DNA from: Gorsachius magnificus
Lineage: Eukaryota > Chordata > Aves > Pelecaniformes > Ardeidae
DNA length: 64,000 nucleotides
NCBI GenBank assembly: GCA_034008185.1
Contig: CM067086.1
Location: 31,207,007-31,271,006, forward strand
Direction of reading: 5' to 3'
Shown in pieces: positions 1-11,850 of the stretch. The stretch's first letter is position 1. Every line of letters begins with the position of its first letter. The notes below the pieces were generated by a model, which was given only the letters and a program-made list of their open reading frames with translations, ran no database searches and was not told where the DNA came from. A program made the position numbers and the translations under genes.

Positions 1-1969
1 CCAAAGACTACTAAATACAAATGATACTATCAACAGGATAAGAAGTCCATTACCTACACATCTCCAGAGGCTGGCAAAGTACATCTGGCAAGTATCGCTA
101 TGCCTCTGCCCTGTTCTTACTCTTCCTTCAGTATCTGTTGCTGGCCTTTGCCAGAAGATAGGACTATAAGTTTCGGGCTGACACAAGATGACTCTTCCCT
201 TCTCTGGGAACTCTAATTTTGTCTTCAGAAGCAGTGAGTTTGAGGGCTTTGCTTCCCAGTTAATTAACTGAAGCATTGTGGTCAACAGTACGAAATGAAT
301 TGTGGGGGGTAGAAAGTTATGTATTTAAGCAAGAATCTCACTTTCTCATTGCAGTAAGACAGCCTGAACAGCTTGTTCCTCTTTTCTGTCAAAAAATATA
401 CTTTTTATCAAAACTGAAATGCATCAGCTGTCTTAACATGTATTTTCTTAGAAGATTAGTTGCAAGGTTTTATACTCATCACAATCATATGACAAACAAA
501 AATGTAAGAATGCTCTACAAGGAACACATAGTCCAGAAAGTAGCCCTAAAACAACTGCTAGGTAGCTTCTTGAAATCTTCCCTTCCATCCCCCCGCCCTT
601 ACATTTGATGCCACTGTGTATAAAAGAAAAAACCCCAGAGAAGCCCAACCTGTTTTTCTTTCTGATTAATTCTAAAATCACCATGTTTAGCGAGAAGATA
701 TTTTATTTCAACAATCACAGATTTTTTAGATTTCTCCCAGTACCAGCACACTTTGAAACATTTTTATTGTTATTAATAGTCTCATTTGTGTATTTCAGCC
801 AGTATTCTGATTTCGCTCCAGAGGGTCCAGATTACACAGTTGCCCTTGGCCACAGCCAAGCAGCAAGGGCTGAGAGCACACATACATTGCAGCACAAGTG
901 AGAAAGCACACCAATACTGAACTGAAGCCAGCCTTGCTCTGTCCAGCTACCTACTGCATCTATAAAAACTACAAACACCTCCAGTAAAGAGGCATCTTAA
1001 AAGAAAGGACTCAAACAGATTCAGAAACAGAGATGCCAGAAGAGACCCTGGTATCTTAACTCAAACAGGTCAGGAATTATCTTCTCAGGCATTGAAGAGA
1101 AGGGAAAGAAGAAGGGAAAACGCCATACAAAAACCCACGACTGCCATATAAAATTCAAACAATGAACAACTTCCTTTCATAAGTTTTTCCCATGTACAGT
1201 TATCCCTCTTGTTCAAAGCTTAATCTTATTTCAAGGTCAAATTTGTGCAACTTTCACAAATTTATTCTTGTGCCGGCTTCCCCCCCCTCTTTTTTTGGCA
1301 CTAGCATTACCACATATCTCAGTGCTTATAAATGCCTAGTCTTAAAACTTCTAATTACAAGTGCCCTTATCAAATACATCTTTTGAATACACCTTTAAAA
1401 AATCACCTTGCTAATATGCCTTTTGCAATGTAAGAGTAGCAACATGTATCATCCTGAAAGGTTCATTTCTCTCCACTGAGTAGAAAGGGAGTCTACACAA
1501 TTAGCTCAGATATAAAGTAGAGGAGCTGAATCCAACCTTGGGAACTACTAAAGTTCTTTTTCCAATATCTGCACCATTTTTCTAACCTCTACTAAACTGT
1601 CTCCACTAGTATTTTCACATTTAGAAGTCTGGACACCAGGCCAGAAGATTATTTATCAATAATTTTACTACTGTTCTGTAAAGGTTCAAATATGTTTATT
1701 TCACCTTAGTATTTCCTTTACATACAGATGCTCATCCACCTGCGTTCATCAATGAACTTACACACAACTCATCCATAGATGTCATGTGCAATTATTTTAC
1801 ACTAGCTAGATTAAGATATTTTAACTAACTTGGACCATGTTAGTAACACTCCAGCTCACTGATACCTCTTCCGTACACTGCTAAAATTTGAGATGCACCT
1901 ATCATCCAAGTAACAATACCTGTAAAGAATGAGCTTTTACTTCCATATAATTAAGGATTTCACTCAAGT
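1..1969 (-). other. SIPA1L1 intron sequence downstream of the first coding exon
   Basis: AT-rich unique sequence. I looked on the minus strand for the next SIPA1L1 exon (starting with the conserved Glu-His-Trp-Asn) and did not find it. Open frames of up to about 110 codons (276-608, 605-901) look like chance frames, with no protein-like signature. No RNA gene or recent repeat was recognised. Confidence 0.6.
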
Positions 1970-2560
1970 CACCATCAGTGTCTCACCAAATTACCTTGGA
2001 GAAATTAAAATGGACTATGTCAATGAAATGGCTTTCATTCTTTTTCCTTTTTTCTAAGACAAAAGATTAACAGTGTGGGCTTTTTTTGGGACAAGACCTA
2101 CTTTTCATTAAATCATGCTGACTGGCATCATTAATGATTTCTAACTGGCAGTTCTCTATTGATATAGTCCCAAATTATCTGCTTTGTTATTCCAAGTTGG
2201 AATGAAAACAAACTAAAGGATTACAATTCTCTGGGTCATTGCTTTCTATTCTTTACAAGCTCTGGGATTACTTCAGTAGTTCTCCAATTCTGTGAAATTT
2301 TCCTGGTTTGAGATCTTTAAAAGTTATCATTGCTGAATTGGAATTCTTTGCTTCATACTTTTAAGACTATGAAATTACTCAAGGCCTGCTGAATTGACTA
2401 GCTGATCCCACTGAAACTGCCTTTTGTCACTGTCTATTCCATTTATAACATCTAACCTCCTCTTCAGACAAGGAAATTTCTGCATCATTACTTGCTTCAT
2501 GTTATAAAAACTTTCAGTTACAACTGGCTTCCTTGGTTTTTTTCTCCTATTATGCTGCTT
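1970..2560 (-). repeat. Ancient CR1/L3-like LINE remnant
   Basis: Several blocks in order match the antisense of old amniote CR1/L3 reverse transcriptase: the phrases around 2088-2130 (gggacaagacctacttttcat, then aatcatgctgactggcat), the stretch around 2230-2245 (ctctgggtcattgctttct), and the block near 2385-2400 (aaggcctgctgaattgact). The copy is heavily diverged, with indels and no open frame. Both ends are vague; the left limit may extend further and the right limit is a guess. It predates the other repeats in the window. Confidence 0.6.
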
Positions 2561-4342
2561 TAAGCTTTATCACCATCCTGTCTGTTTCAGAGTAATTGAA
2601 GTTTGGCTTCGGGAAAGATGATATGCTGAGTGGTCAAGAAAATGTGTTTGGTACTTGTAGAACTGGGGGGTTTGGGCATATCTGATGAGGCTTCTGAAGA
2701 ACACCTCTTTTCAGACAAAAACCTCTGGTCAGAACAACGCCCCTGGCTCGTGCCTGCTGGACTAAACACAAGGACAGTGAATTTAAAATCCAGTTTTAGG
2801 GCTTGAGGAAAAAAAAAAAAAAAAATAATCACAGCTTCTTCTCTCCCTCCAAGCTCACTCCATACACATACTGATACTTTTATATCTGGTTACCCCTCAC
2901 CAATACCTTAGGATGAGGTTTTGCTGATTTTATCTAATTCATCTTAATTACAACTAGAAAGAAAGAGAGATCGAATGGTGACTGGCACTGTAGTACCATG
3001 AGGTTTCCCTTAAGGATAAGCCAAACTAATAAATTGTTGTTGCATAAGGGCTGAAATCCCACTCACGCCTCCTTCCTCTTCTGCTGTTTACTCTCACCGC
3101 TTACCTGGCACTAGGCTTTGGCACTTCTCCAACTGCAAGGAAAGCTGATTTGACTCACTAAAACTGGAGAGAAATAACCAAGCAATAAAAAGCAAATTTA
3201 TGGTGACGGCAGGATTTCTGCTTGGTTAGTAAATTGAATTGGCTTATCAGGTTTTCAGAAAACAAGAGAACTGGTACAAGGAAGGGGGAGGAATAAAGTC
3301 TTCCCTTTTTAGTGCTGAAATGCTGTTAAATCAGGTCAGGTGTAACATGAAACTGCACCTTTAGCTGCTGATTGCAAAACTCACCAGAGTGACAAGGAAT
3401 CAAATTGTTCCGGAGGGAGACAGATAGGGAGGTAATCACAGACAGAGGTCTCTAATCTCAGGCTCTCCCCTCCAAACAAACCTCATCCTATACTGCACAT
3501 CTGGCTTACTGTTCTCAGGAAACCAGTATTTTTTCCTCACTCCTTTCTCTCCAAAGGATGTGGATCAGCACTCTCAAAACCCATGCAGCAAAGGCTGCCT
3601 GTCAGCCCTATAAAGACTGCAGAAAGAGGGCCCTATGGAAAGCATGACAAGAGCCACCCAACCAAGGGAGAGTGCAGGGAAGCAGAGGCAAGAGAGAGAT
3701 ACATTTCGAGGCAAGGGACAAATGGGAGATGAGATTATTAGCTGTAACACACAGTTAACAAGTTGAAGTTCTTTTGAACTGACCATCCACTTATTTTAAC
3801 CAGGCATCCCTGTTGCTTTAATCTGCTGGAAACAAGCTCTTTTGAGCTGCTTTCACTAAAGAGATGAAACCCAATCCTGAGGAACAAGCACTCTTCGCGT
3901 CAGTCATTAGACCAGTTCTATCCATCAGGAGATACCATAGCACAACCTGCACATTCCATTAAATCCTCAGTACATCAAGTCTCGATGTGGATGGAAGAAA
4001 GTTCTCCTTTTTTAGGATTTTATTTTCTTTTTTAATCTTTCAAGTGCCAACCCCTGCCCACTCCCATGGATAACAAAGCTGTGTTTTAAGACATTTATAA
4101 TTTGTAGCCATTGCTAACTGTTAGGTATATCAGTACTAAGATCATCAATGCTTTTTTACTCCAATACTGTGAAAGACTATTAGACACAGCATGTACTAAT
4201 TGGTAAAATATACCATTTATAAGCACTGACAAATAAAATAATATATAACTTTTGCAAATAATATTATACATCAGCTGAATTTTCCATGTTGGTAAAACAA
4301 AAAATCATTAATAAAACACAAGGAGAAATAAAATTTACCTAC
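2561..4342 (-). other. SIPA1L1 intron immediately after the first coding exon
   Basis: Unique AT-rich intron sequence. It contains an A-run at about 2811-2824 but no recognisable exon, RNA gene or recent transposon. The intron begins at 4342 with the GT donor of the coding exon. Confidence 0.6.
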
Positions 4343-4345
4343 CTT
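4337..4345 (-). other. SIPA1L1: 5' splice donor of the SIPA1L1 exon (phase 1)
   Basis: On the minus strand the exon ends AAAG and the intron begins GTAGGTAAAT. Splicing after the G at 4343 leaves one base of the next codon. That fits the Glu expected after ...FFYQK in this family (GAA or GAG). Without splicing the frame would read Gly-Arg-stop, so the stop at 4337-4335 is intronic. A second GT four bases downstream (4338-4337) is a possible alternative donor but would not keep the family frame. Confidence 0.85.
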
Positions 4346-5840
4346 TCTGATAGAAGAATTTTCGATAGTAATATGCACCAAGGTCTACATGCTCAACGAT
4401 ATATCTTTTCACTCTGTCTAGATGTAAAATCAGATTCTCTTTGGGAACTTCCAGAACTGCTACTCCAGCATTCGTGCAATGAGAACTCAGAGTTGACTCA
4501 AACGAGGCACTTTCACATCCACTGAAGGAACCTGAATTGGATTTGGAAAGGCTGATCTTCCTCTCCCCTTCCCCACCAATCTCATTACGAAAATAAGGAC
4601 AACTCATCACAAGTTCATTGCTTTTATCATCTCCCTGGTCCATATTGAGACTTCCTTTTGAATTCAGGTCTTCAGTACTGCCCATTGGAGAATTGAAACT
4701 TGCAGAATGGGACAAGGGTCCAGAGACAAGTGATGCTACAGCAGCAGCAGATGCACCTGTGGTTGTGTTCCTTCTTTTAATAACATTATGCCGGTTGATT
4801 GCCGCTTCATTTAAATCAAATAAAATACTCTGTACATCATAATGAGCAAAACACTTTGGACAAGTCCAAGGTTTGACGCTGTCTTCTGACCTGTTATCTT
4901 CAAGATCTGAAGACTTCCCAAGCTCCCCTTCACCTTTGGCATTGCGCAGCTTACGAAAAATGGATGAATCTCCTGTCTCTGATTTTGAGCGTCTCTTGAG
5001 TGGCTTCTCCCTTTCCTTAAAGAGTCTCAGGTTTTCCCTTTGAGTTATAGGTCCATCTATCACATCTAGAGAGAATCCTGAACCCTTGCTTCCACTGGCA
5101 ATCAGGAGTTCACTGAGCTTAGTTGTGGCTGGGCTTCTCTGATCAGACTTTTCATCTTTATAGCCCTTCAGTAAGTCAAAAAAACTTTCCCCTGAAGTTC
5201 CCTGCTTATCTATGGAAGATGTGCTGCCATACTCCCTGTGCAGAGATGGTCCAGATTTAAAAGTGGGTGAAATACATTCATCAAAACTATCCACATCAAG
5301 CTCACTTATGGTAATGTCGCTGTTGCTGCGCTGTCTTATTCTGCGAAGAGCTTTCCTTGGGGAACTGGGATAGCCATCAGGTGTAAGAAACCTGGAGTCT
5401 AGATTCTCAGATTGTCTGGTCTTGTTTTTAAGTGTGCTCTGGATGCTCTTTAACATGACAGAATCATTAGCATTCAGGTTAACAGAGCTTCCCTGACTCC
5501 CGGGACTGCTTTTAGAAGACATGCTGTCAAGGCAACTTGATGTTTCAATATCTTGACTAGATCTGCTTGTTTCTTTGATGTTCTCCTTCCTTGGGGGCCA
5601 ATCAGCAATCCTTGCCCTGACCCCCATTTTAGGGACTCCAGGGGTAGAGGTAACATGATGGGAACTTTCATTGCGAGGAGGTCCAACTGGTGCCATGACT
5701 GCAGATCCTAAGCTGCCATTCTGTGACCTGAAGCGCCTCATATAAAAGTCATCCGAGTGGACTTTTGAGGTGCCATCTGTTCCGACTGATACCCCAGTGG
5801 CAACAGCCCTTTCGGTCTGGGACCGCTTCAAGCTGGTCAT
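4343..5840 (-). CDS. SIPA1L1: SIPA1L1 first coding exon (N-terminal 499 residues)
   Basis: The ATG is at 5840-5838, with A at -3. The frame stays open for 499 codons and one extra base, then meets a GT donor. From family knowledge, SIPA1L1 (SPAR1/E6TP1) is a Rap-specific GTPase-activating protein of the postsynaptic density that shapes dendritic spines; I recognise it by the start [11 protein letters not shown] and near-complete agreement with the vertebrate protein. Visible parts: a Ser-rich low-complexity N-terminus; [10 protein letters not shown] at residues 81-90; a basic segment [10 protein letters not shown] at about 162-171; a Ser/Thr-rich stretch with a KRRSKSETG motif at about 282-290; a CPKC cysteine pair at 327-330; an Ala-rich run at about 363-369; and the conserved lead-in to the GAP region, ending FFYQK at 495-499. 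The Rap-GAP, PDZ and C-terminal coiled-coil regions lie in later exons beyond the left edge. The exon is intact, with no frameshift. Confidence 0.97.
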
Positions 5841-5860
5841 GATCTTTCAGTATGTTCAAC
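5841..5860 (-). other. SIPA1L1: Probable 5'UTR stub and 3' splice acceptor before the SIPA1L1 start
   Basis: Upstream of the ATG on the minus strand, a moderately pyrimidine-rich stretch (TGTTTTCTCTTGG, about 5874-5886) is followed by ACTAAG, with AG at 5862-5861. Splicing there would leave a 20-base 5'UTR on the start-codon exon. The family normally has non-coding exons far upstream of this exon, so an acceptor is expected nearby. The pyrimidine tract is mediocre, so the exact boundary is uncertain and the exon could begin further upstream. Confidence 0.4.
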
Positions 5861-8315
5861 CTTAGTAAGTTCCAAGAGAAAACACAGTCATTTCTGCTTT
5901 TTAAATGCACAGTTCCTTTTTGGAGAATAGTCTCCAAAATATACAATGGTTGCATGAGATCTCAAGCATGGGCATGTAAGGACACAGTTAAATGCAGGAT
6001 GTCTAGAAAATTCAGATATTCAGGAGGTTTTGATAAGCAATAATTTCCTTTAACTTTTGCATTTTAAGAAATAGCCATGCTCCAATACATTCAAATTGTT
6101 TTAACATCACTTGCACTCCAAAATGTCAGAGCTGTAATCCAATTGCTTACACTTCTTTTAAGCCTAGAACAGAGGAAAAAGGAGATAAAACCATTAATCA
6201 TTTCATATATAACTTTTTTCATAACTGAAACTATCAAAGTAATTATTACACAGAATTAATATTTCTAACATGCTTTTAAATATCATTGATCATAATCTCA
6301 AAGATGCAAAGTTGTTTTATATGGTGGTGAAGAGTTTTCTAGATATTGTTGGTTTGCCTTCTGAAAAAACACTTTTACATTTGGATTCCACATCTATGTA
6401 CAATTTTTTCCTTACGGACTGATTAGTGATACTTTTTAGTCGGGTTAGTGGACGGTTTTACAGCTACTTTCCTCAGCTGAAGGACACATACAGCATACAT
6501 TTCCTGAGGAAACTATAGAGGAGCCAGATTAGGACTCCAAATTTTGTTTATAAACACTTTAAAGAATTTACCATTTACAAGTCAGACATTCTTAGTTGCA
6601 ATTATGTATTAACAATGCCTTTCCATTAATGTAAATAACTATGACATGCTAACAAAAAAAAGGAAGGAAACTAATTAGCAAAAAGATTACAAAATGATAA
6701 TAGAGAATGGCTGTCAATAACATTTATTCTGTGTTTTGCATAGCCTTATTTGCAGATTAGCTGGGCAGTCCAGAAAGCATGTTTTACCTCTGCCCAGATT
6801 TCACAATATATAAAGAGACTAAAGCTAAATAGAAGCACATACTTTTAAATAACTTGATATGAAAAGTTCCATTTATTTCCCCAGCTAACAACGTACTGTC
6901 TGCCACGGCTCCTGTATAATCCAGCTTCACAAAGCCGTGGAACTTAAATGTTTTCCCATACCTCATCAATATAGAAGTGATTACAAAGCATTTAGTATCC
7001 TACCCTTTGAGGAGCTAAAAAAAAAAATCCACAATACATCCTTGCTGGTAGAAGACAAAAGCATGAGATTGCCAAGATAAAAGATGTACACAGCAATGCG
7101 ACATTCTAACACAAAGTAGTTAATAATTTTCAAAGGCTGAACCAATTACACAAAATGTAGCCTTTAAATATTTGCCAAATGTGCGCAGAGAGATGCTGCT
7201 GAACCAGCACTGCGTTGACAACACCGTATTGTCTATGAATCAAGGCTTTCTGATGCTTCCAGGGAAACTAGCACTTTCTGCAGTCTCTTCTCAAAACTAT
7301 GGAGTCCTTTGCTCCACAACAATTAAATATCAAGCCAGGGCACTTTCTGCCTCCAAAGGCAGCATGTTTTAGCTTCACTTGCCATAGAGAGCACCTCTTT
7401 GACATAGCTGCTATTTAGATAAAGCTGAACATGTAAGGAATACTTAAAACACAAGCTGACTGCATCACACATAATCAGAACGGTGCAAGTGATGTAGGGC
7501 ATTACTGGATTTGCATAGCCATTCACATAAGCGCAGTTACTTTCCTTGTAATTCTGCTACAATGATACTGCTGAAACAATAGGGGGTTTCTACCTATATG
7601 ATTAGAATAACTTTAGAAAGGCAGTCTATCCATGCAGCTGCTGCAAAACTACTGTCAAACACTCCCCAGTCTAAGAACTGACCAAGCTGGCAAAACAACT
7701 TCGTGCACAAATCAGATCAAGGAAGGAAAAATGCAAACACTGTGTGCCATCACATAACCTAATGTTCTGTCTGTGCTTTTCAGTGGTGCCATTGCAAGTA
7801 TCATCTATGCAATAAACTCTATGAAATGGGAACACTGCATAGCCCTTTCTAAAGAGCTATACAGGCTTGCTTTTACAGGCAGAATGGAAGGAAAACAGAA
7901 CGAAAACCGATAAGGATTTAGGGCAGGAGGAGGACAGGTGAAAAGGGGTAGTGAAGGAAGAGTCAAGCTGAGGGTGGGACACTAAGCAGGCAGAAGTACA
8001 AGTGTCCACTACCACGCACTCCTTTTCATACCCTGCAGTGAAACCAGAGATTCCTGCCCCTCACCATTCCCCTTCCACCATCGATAGCTCTGGAAGCAAA
8101 GTATACATCTCCTCCCCCTCAAGTGCTGGTCCTTACAGAAACAGATAACCCACTACAGGTTTCTCATTAACTTAAGGGCAGAAGTTCATGCAGCAGCTCT
8201 AAAAATACTCAAGCTTGGTGTTAACCATGTAAGTATCCAAATGTTACCAAGTTCCCTCCACCCTCCAGATTTTTTTTTTTTTCCCCTTTAAAAGTGTCAA
8301 GGACAACAATCCTAA
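5861..8315 (-). other. 5' intron of SIPA1L1, proximal part
   Basis: Unique AT-rich sequence upstream of the start-codon exon. I see no CpG cluster, no second exon and no recognisable repeat apart from short homopolymers (A-run near 7020, T-run near 8270). Open frames here are at most about 70 codons and unremarkable. Confidence 0.5.
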
Positions 8316-8662
8316 ATCACAGAATTATAGAATCATAGAAGGTTTTGGGTTGGAAGGGACCCCTAAAGGTCATCTAGTCCAACCCCCCTGCAGGGACACC
8401 GCTAACTCAATCAGGTTGCTCAGAGCCCCATCCAACCTGGCCTTGAATGTTTCCAGGGATGGGGCCTCTACCACCTCCCTGGGCAACCCCTTCCAGTGTT
8501 TCACCACCCTCATTGTAAAGAATTTTTTCCTTATATCCAGGCTAAACCTACCCTGGTTTAGTTTAAAACCATTACCCTTTGTCCTGTCACAGTTGGCCCT
8601 ACTAAAAAGATTTTCCCCGTCTTTCCTATAGGTCCCCTTTAAGAACTGAAAGGCCGCAATAA
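8316..8662 (-). mobile_element. CR1 LINE 3' fragment, 5'-truncated
   Basis: This is the reverse complement of the 3' end of an avian CR1. At the left it shows the terminal octamer array (atcacagaattatagaatcatagaa region, 8316-8340), then the conserved 3'UTR with the gggttggaagggaccc block. It continues into the C-terminal codons of ORF2; read on the minus strand these give [20 protein letters not shown] and related blocks. The copy stops abruptly at the aaggccgcaat block near 8660, the usual 5' truncation of LINEs. It is closely similar to the CR1 at 45125-45965. It lies in the same orientation as SIPA1L1. Confidence 0.93.
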
Positions 8663-11281
8663 GAATATACATATAAATATATATAAAATCCTATATGAAA
8701 AAAATCTAAGTGGTCTGTGGAACTTACTCTTGAACTGTTGTAACCAATGACTGTACTACACATACATGACCACACAGTACAGTTTGCAAAGGAAATATTT
8801 TCCCTGCTCCTGACTCAGCATTGAGCATGTCTCACTCGGAGGATCAGATGTTTCATACTCTGCAGGTTTTTGCAACTGTCCTACTTAATCTGCTGTAGCA
8901 GCTGGAATACAGGCAATAAATGATTAAGGGAATAGTTAATATACTCTGAAGAACTGAACTCAACCCTTGCCTGTGTCTATCTTTATATGAATTAAATCCC
9001 TTCAGTCAAATTTTTTGGAGACTGTAGCTACCCACCTGTGGTTGTTTCCCTAGACCTTCCTGGCCTGGTGTCTAATTTGTGACCTAACAGTCTGATCTAA
9101 AAGTTTCAATTAGCTCAAATCAAAATAAAGTGAAAACATCATATTTGATAATATTAATAACTCCTAAAGCATAGGTCCTGGGTACACTCATCATCAGATT
9201 TAACGGAAAAGGAACAATAACTGCAATCTGTATTTTAACATTTTCTTATATTCATTACTTGCAAAACACGATGGCATCAAGGACAGGGTGAACCACACTT
9301 GATTTAAATTATCATCACTTACCAATAACCAGATGATATTATGAACTAGAAAACCTGCAGAAAGTTAAATATGTAAGTAGCCAAACTGCTAACACAAAAT
9401 ATGTAATCTATTAAAATCAGTTACAACAGCAAGATAGGCAGTATGGTACCTACTTCTAAAGACAAGAGCAGTAATTGTGAAGAGTAAGAATTCTTACTGT
9501 GCTATTTCTATACAGAAAAATGTAATTCAAGGTAGAGCTATGAATACTTGAACACAATATGGTGAAGACAAACTCGCATAATCAAGAAAACATATGCTTC
9601 TCCAATGCATCTGAACTTACTGAGGAAGCTAAAAAAATAGTCAGATGAACGGCTACATATAAAAAGCTGTAAATGAAAACCATATACAAAAACTACAAAA
9701 AGAGGTACATGAAAATTTAGTACTGATCATATCAATTAAAAACCAGTTAAGAGAACAAGCTTGGAAAACCAAAGATTTGCTCATCAGATTGCATGCAATA
9801 ACTAGTAAAGTAGCACAAGGGTCTGTTCAAAATGGGTCTCAAATCCTTAGGACAAAGTTTATTCATTGCTTTTTACCAGCACCAGAGGACTCTGTGCCTA
9901 TTCTCAACTCAAAATGAGCTACAAACCAACCTGTTTTCATTCTTTCTCTTCCTATTTATACCTCTTTCATACTTGCTCCCCCCTCCAAAACTGGGGTTCC
10001 AGCTGTAGGACAAAGGACCATTCTGATCAAACTTAAAAGGTCCTTGTAGATGAATCCCAAGATAGTTTTGCAGTCCTGTGTCATTCTTAAAAGGCAGGTT
10101 AACTCAAGAGATCTTGATTTCTTATTCGTCATGATTGAAGTTAGCCACCAGGAAAATGAAGACCTACCAGTGAAGGTTTCATCCAGAGGCCTTTGGATTA
10201 CAAAGAAGCAAATAGAAGAGGTTGATTAAGAAGAAACGTCTCGCTCAAATCAGCTCAGGATAGTAAAAAAACCCCCTCAAATACAGCACACTAATCAGTT
10301 TCTATCTTGGGATTCAGGTAGCCAAATAAGATAATTCAACATCTACATGTTCAGATGAATGGAAAAAAGGAGATCGAGCCTGACACATCAATTCAGAGAC
10401 TTTCTATTACAGTTTTTCCCAGATTTAGTTTATGTGGGATCGTGCTCTTTCTCCCTTACAAAGGATTGACTTTACCCACAATTGCGTCTTACTTGAAGAG
10501 ATTTAATAATTACTCTGTTATCTGCTGGGAACATGCTGAGACTTCAAATTGTAGGATCACAGATGCTAATGATCCTAATACTGTGATGTTGACAGAGATA
10601 GATTTGGGGGCACCAAATTATTTATGATTCATAATGTTCCAGAGGAAAGACTTCATACTTAACCATCAGCCCTCATTAAAAAAAAGGCATTTTATAATTA
10701 AAAATTTGGGAATGAGGGAATCTGTTTCAAATTCTAGAAAAGTCTTACTTTTGCCAAGCCTCCATACCACTCTCCCACCCCACCCCAAACAATAAAATAT
10801 AACAGAGGATGGTAAATGTAATATATTACCAGGGATATTTTAAAATACTGAAAACTGTAGGATAAGGAGCTTAGAATAACATTTTACAGCAAGTAGCTTT
10901 TAAAACCATAAATGAAATCATCTCTATTCCACAGGGTTTACTGAATTTTAGCCAACTTAGGAAATGCAGAGCAACACACAGGCGTTACTGGCAGTAACCC
11001 TTGTTAACTTTTATTGGGAAAAGAACTGGCATTGCCATAAAACCTGAAAACTAGTGGCTCCTCTGAAACCAGAAAAATAAATGAGAACAACGAAAAATAT
11101 TTTATATATGAAAGCTTATCTATTTGTGTCACAAATTCTTACCTGAATTATAACACAGATCAAATCCCAGGAGGGGAATATTCATTTATCAGCCAATTAA
11201 GTTATTGTATGTACAAAATAATGTCTAATTTCATAAAATGAATTCCTCAGAGGAGAAAAATTAAATTTAATCTTTAGAATT
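8663..11281 (-). other. 5' intron of SIPA1L1, between CR1 and LTR A1
   Basis: Unique AT-rich sequence. The first bases after the CR1 are TA-rich (8663-8700). No coding exon, RNA gene or other repeat was recognised; a 90-codon plus-strand frame at 10355-10627 has no recognisable features. Confidence 0.5.
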
Positions 11282-11850
11282 TGTCCTGGTTTCGGCTGGG
11301 ATAGAGTTGATTTTCTTCACAGAAGCTAGCATAGTGCTGTGCTTTGGATTTAGTACTAGAAGAATGTTGATAACACACTGATGTTTTTAGTTGTTGCCAA
11401 GCAGTGCTCAGACTGCTCAAGGACTTTTTGAGCTTCTCCTGCTCGGCCAGGTGCATAACAAGCTGGGAGTACAGCACAGCTAGGACCCAAACTGTCCAAA
11501 GAGCTATTCCATACCATATAACGTCATGCTCGGGGGAGTTGGTGGGTCAGTCGGTCGCTGCTCGGGTACTGATCGCTGCTCGGGACGGGCTGGGCATCGG
11601 TCGGCGGGTGGTGAGCAATTGCATTGTGCATCATTCGTTTTGTATATTCTGTATATTTTGTTATCATTCTCATTATTACTATTATTATTATTTTCTCTTA
11701 TTAAACTGTCTTTATCTCAGCCCTCGGCTCTAACCTTTTTCCCCTTCCCGATTCTCTCCCCCATCCCACTGCAGGGGGGGGGGGGGGGGGGGGGGGGAGT
11801 GAGCGAGCGGCTGCGTGGTGCTGAGTTGCCAGCCGGGTTAAACCACGACA
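11282..11850 (+). mobile_element. Solo LTR A1 of an avian endogenous retrovirus
   Basis: It begins TGTCCTGG and ends CCACGACA, so it has the TG...CA termini of an LTR, and is 569 bp long. The flanks are GAATT (11277-11281) and GAAAT (11851-11855), an imperfect 5-bp target duplication; 5 bp is typical of class III/ERVL-type integrases. There is an ATTAAA polyadenylation-type signal at 11700-11705, an ATT-rich microsatellite just before it, and a run of 24 G at 11774-11797. No internal retroviral genes flank it, so it is a solo LTR left by LTR-LTR recombination. Its ends match the LTR at 47673-48273 but the middle differs. It is antisense to SIPA1L1. The class assignment is inferred. Confidence 0.88.

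Noticed and set aside
1..4342. Search for the next SIPA1L1 exon on the minus strand
   Set aside because: No segment encoding the expected continuation was found, so it must lie beyond the left edge.
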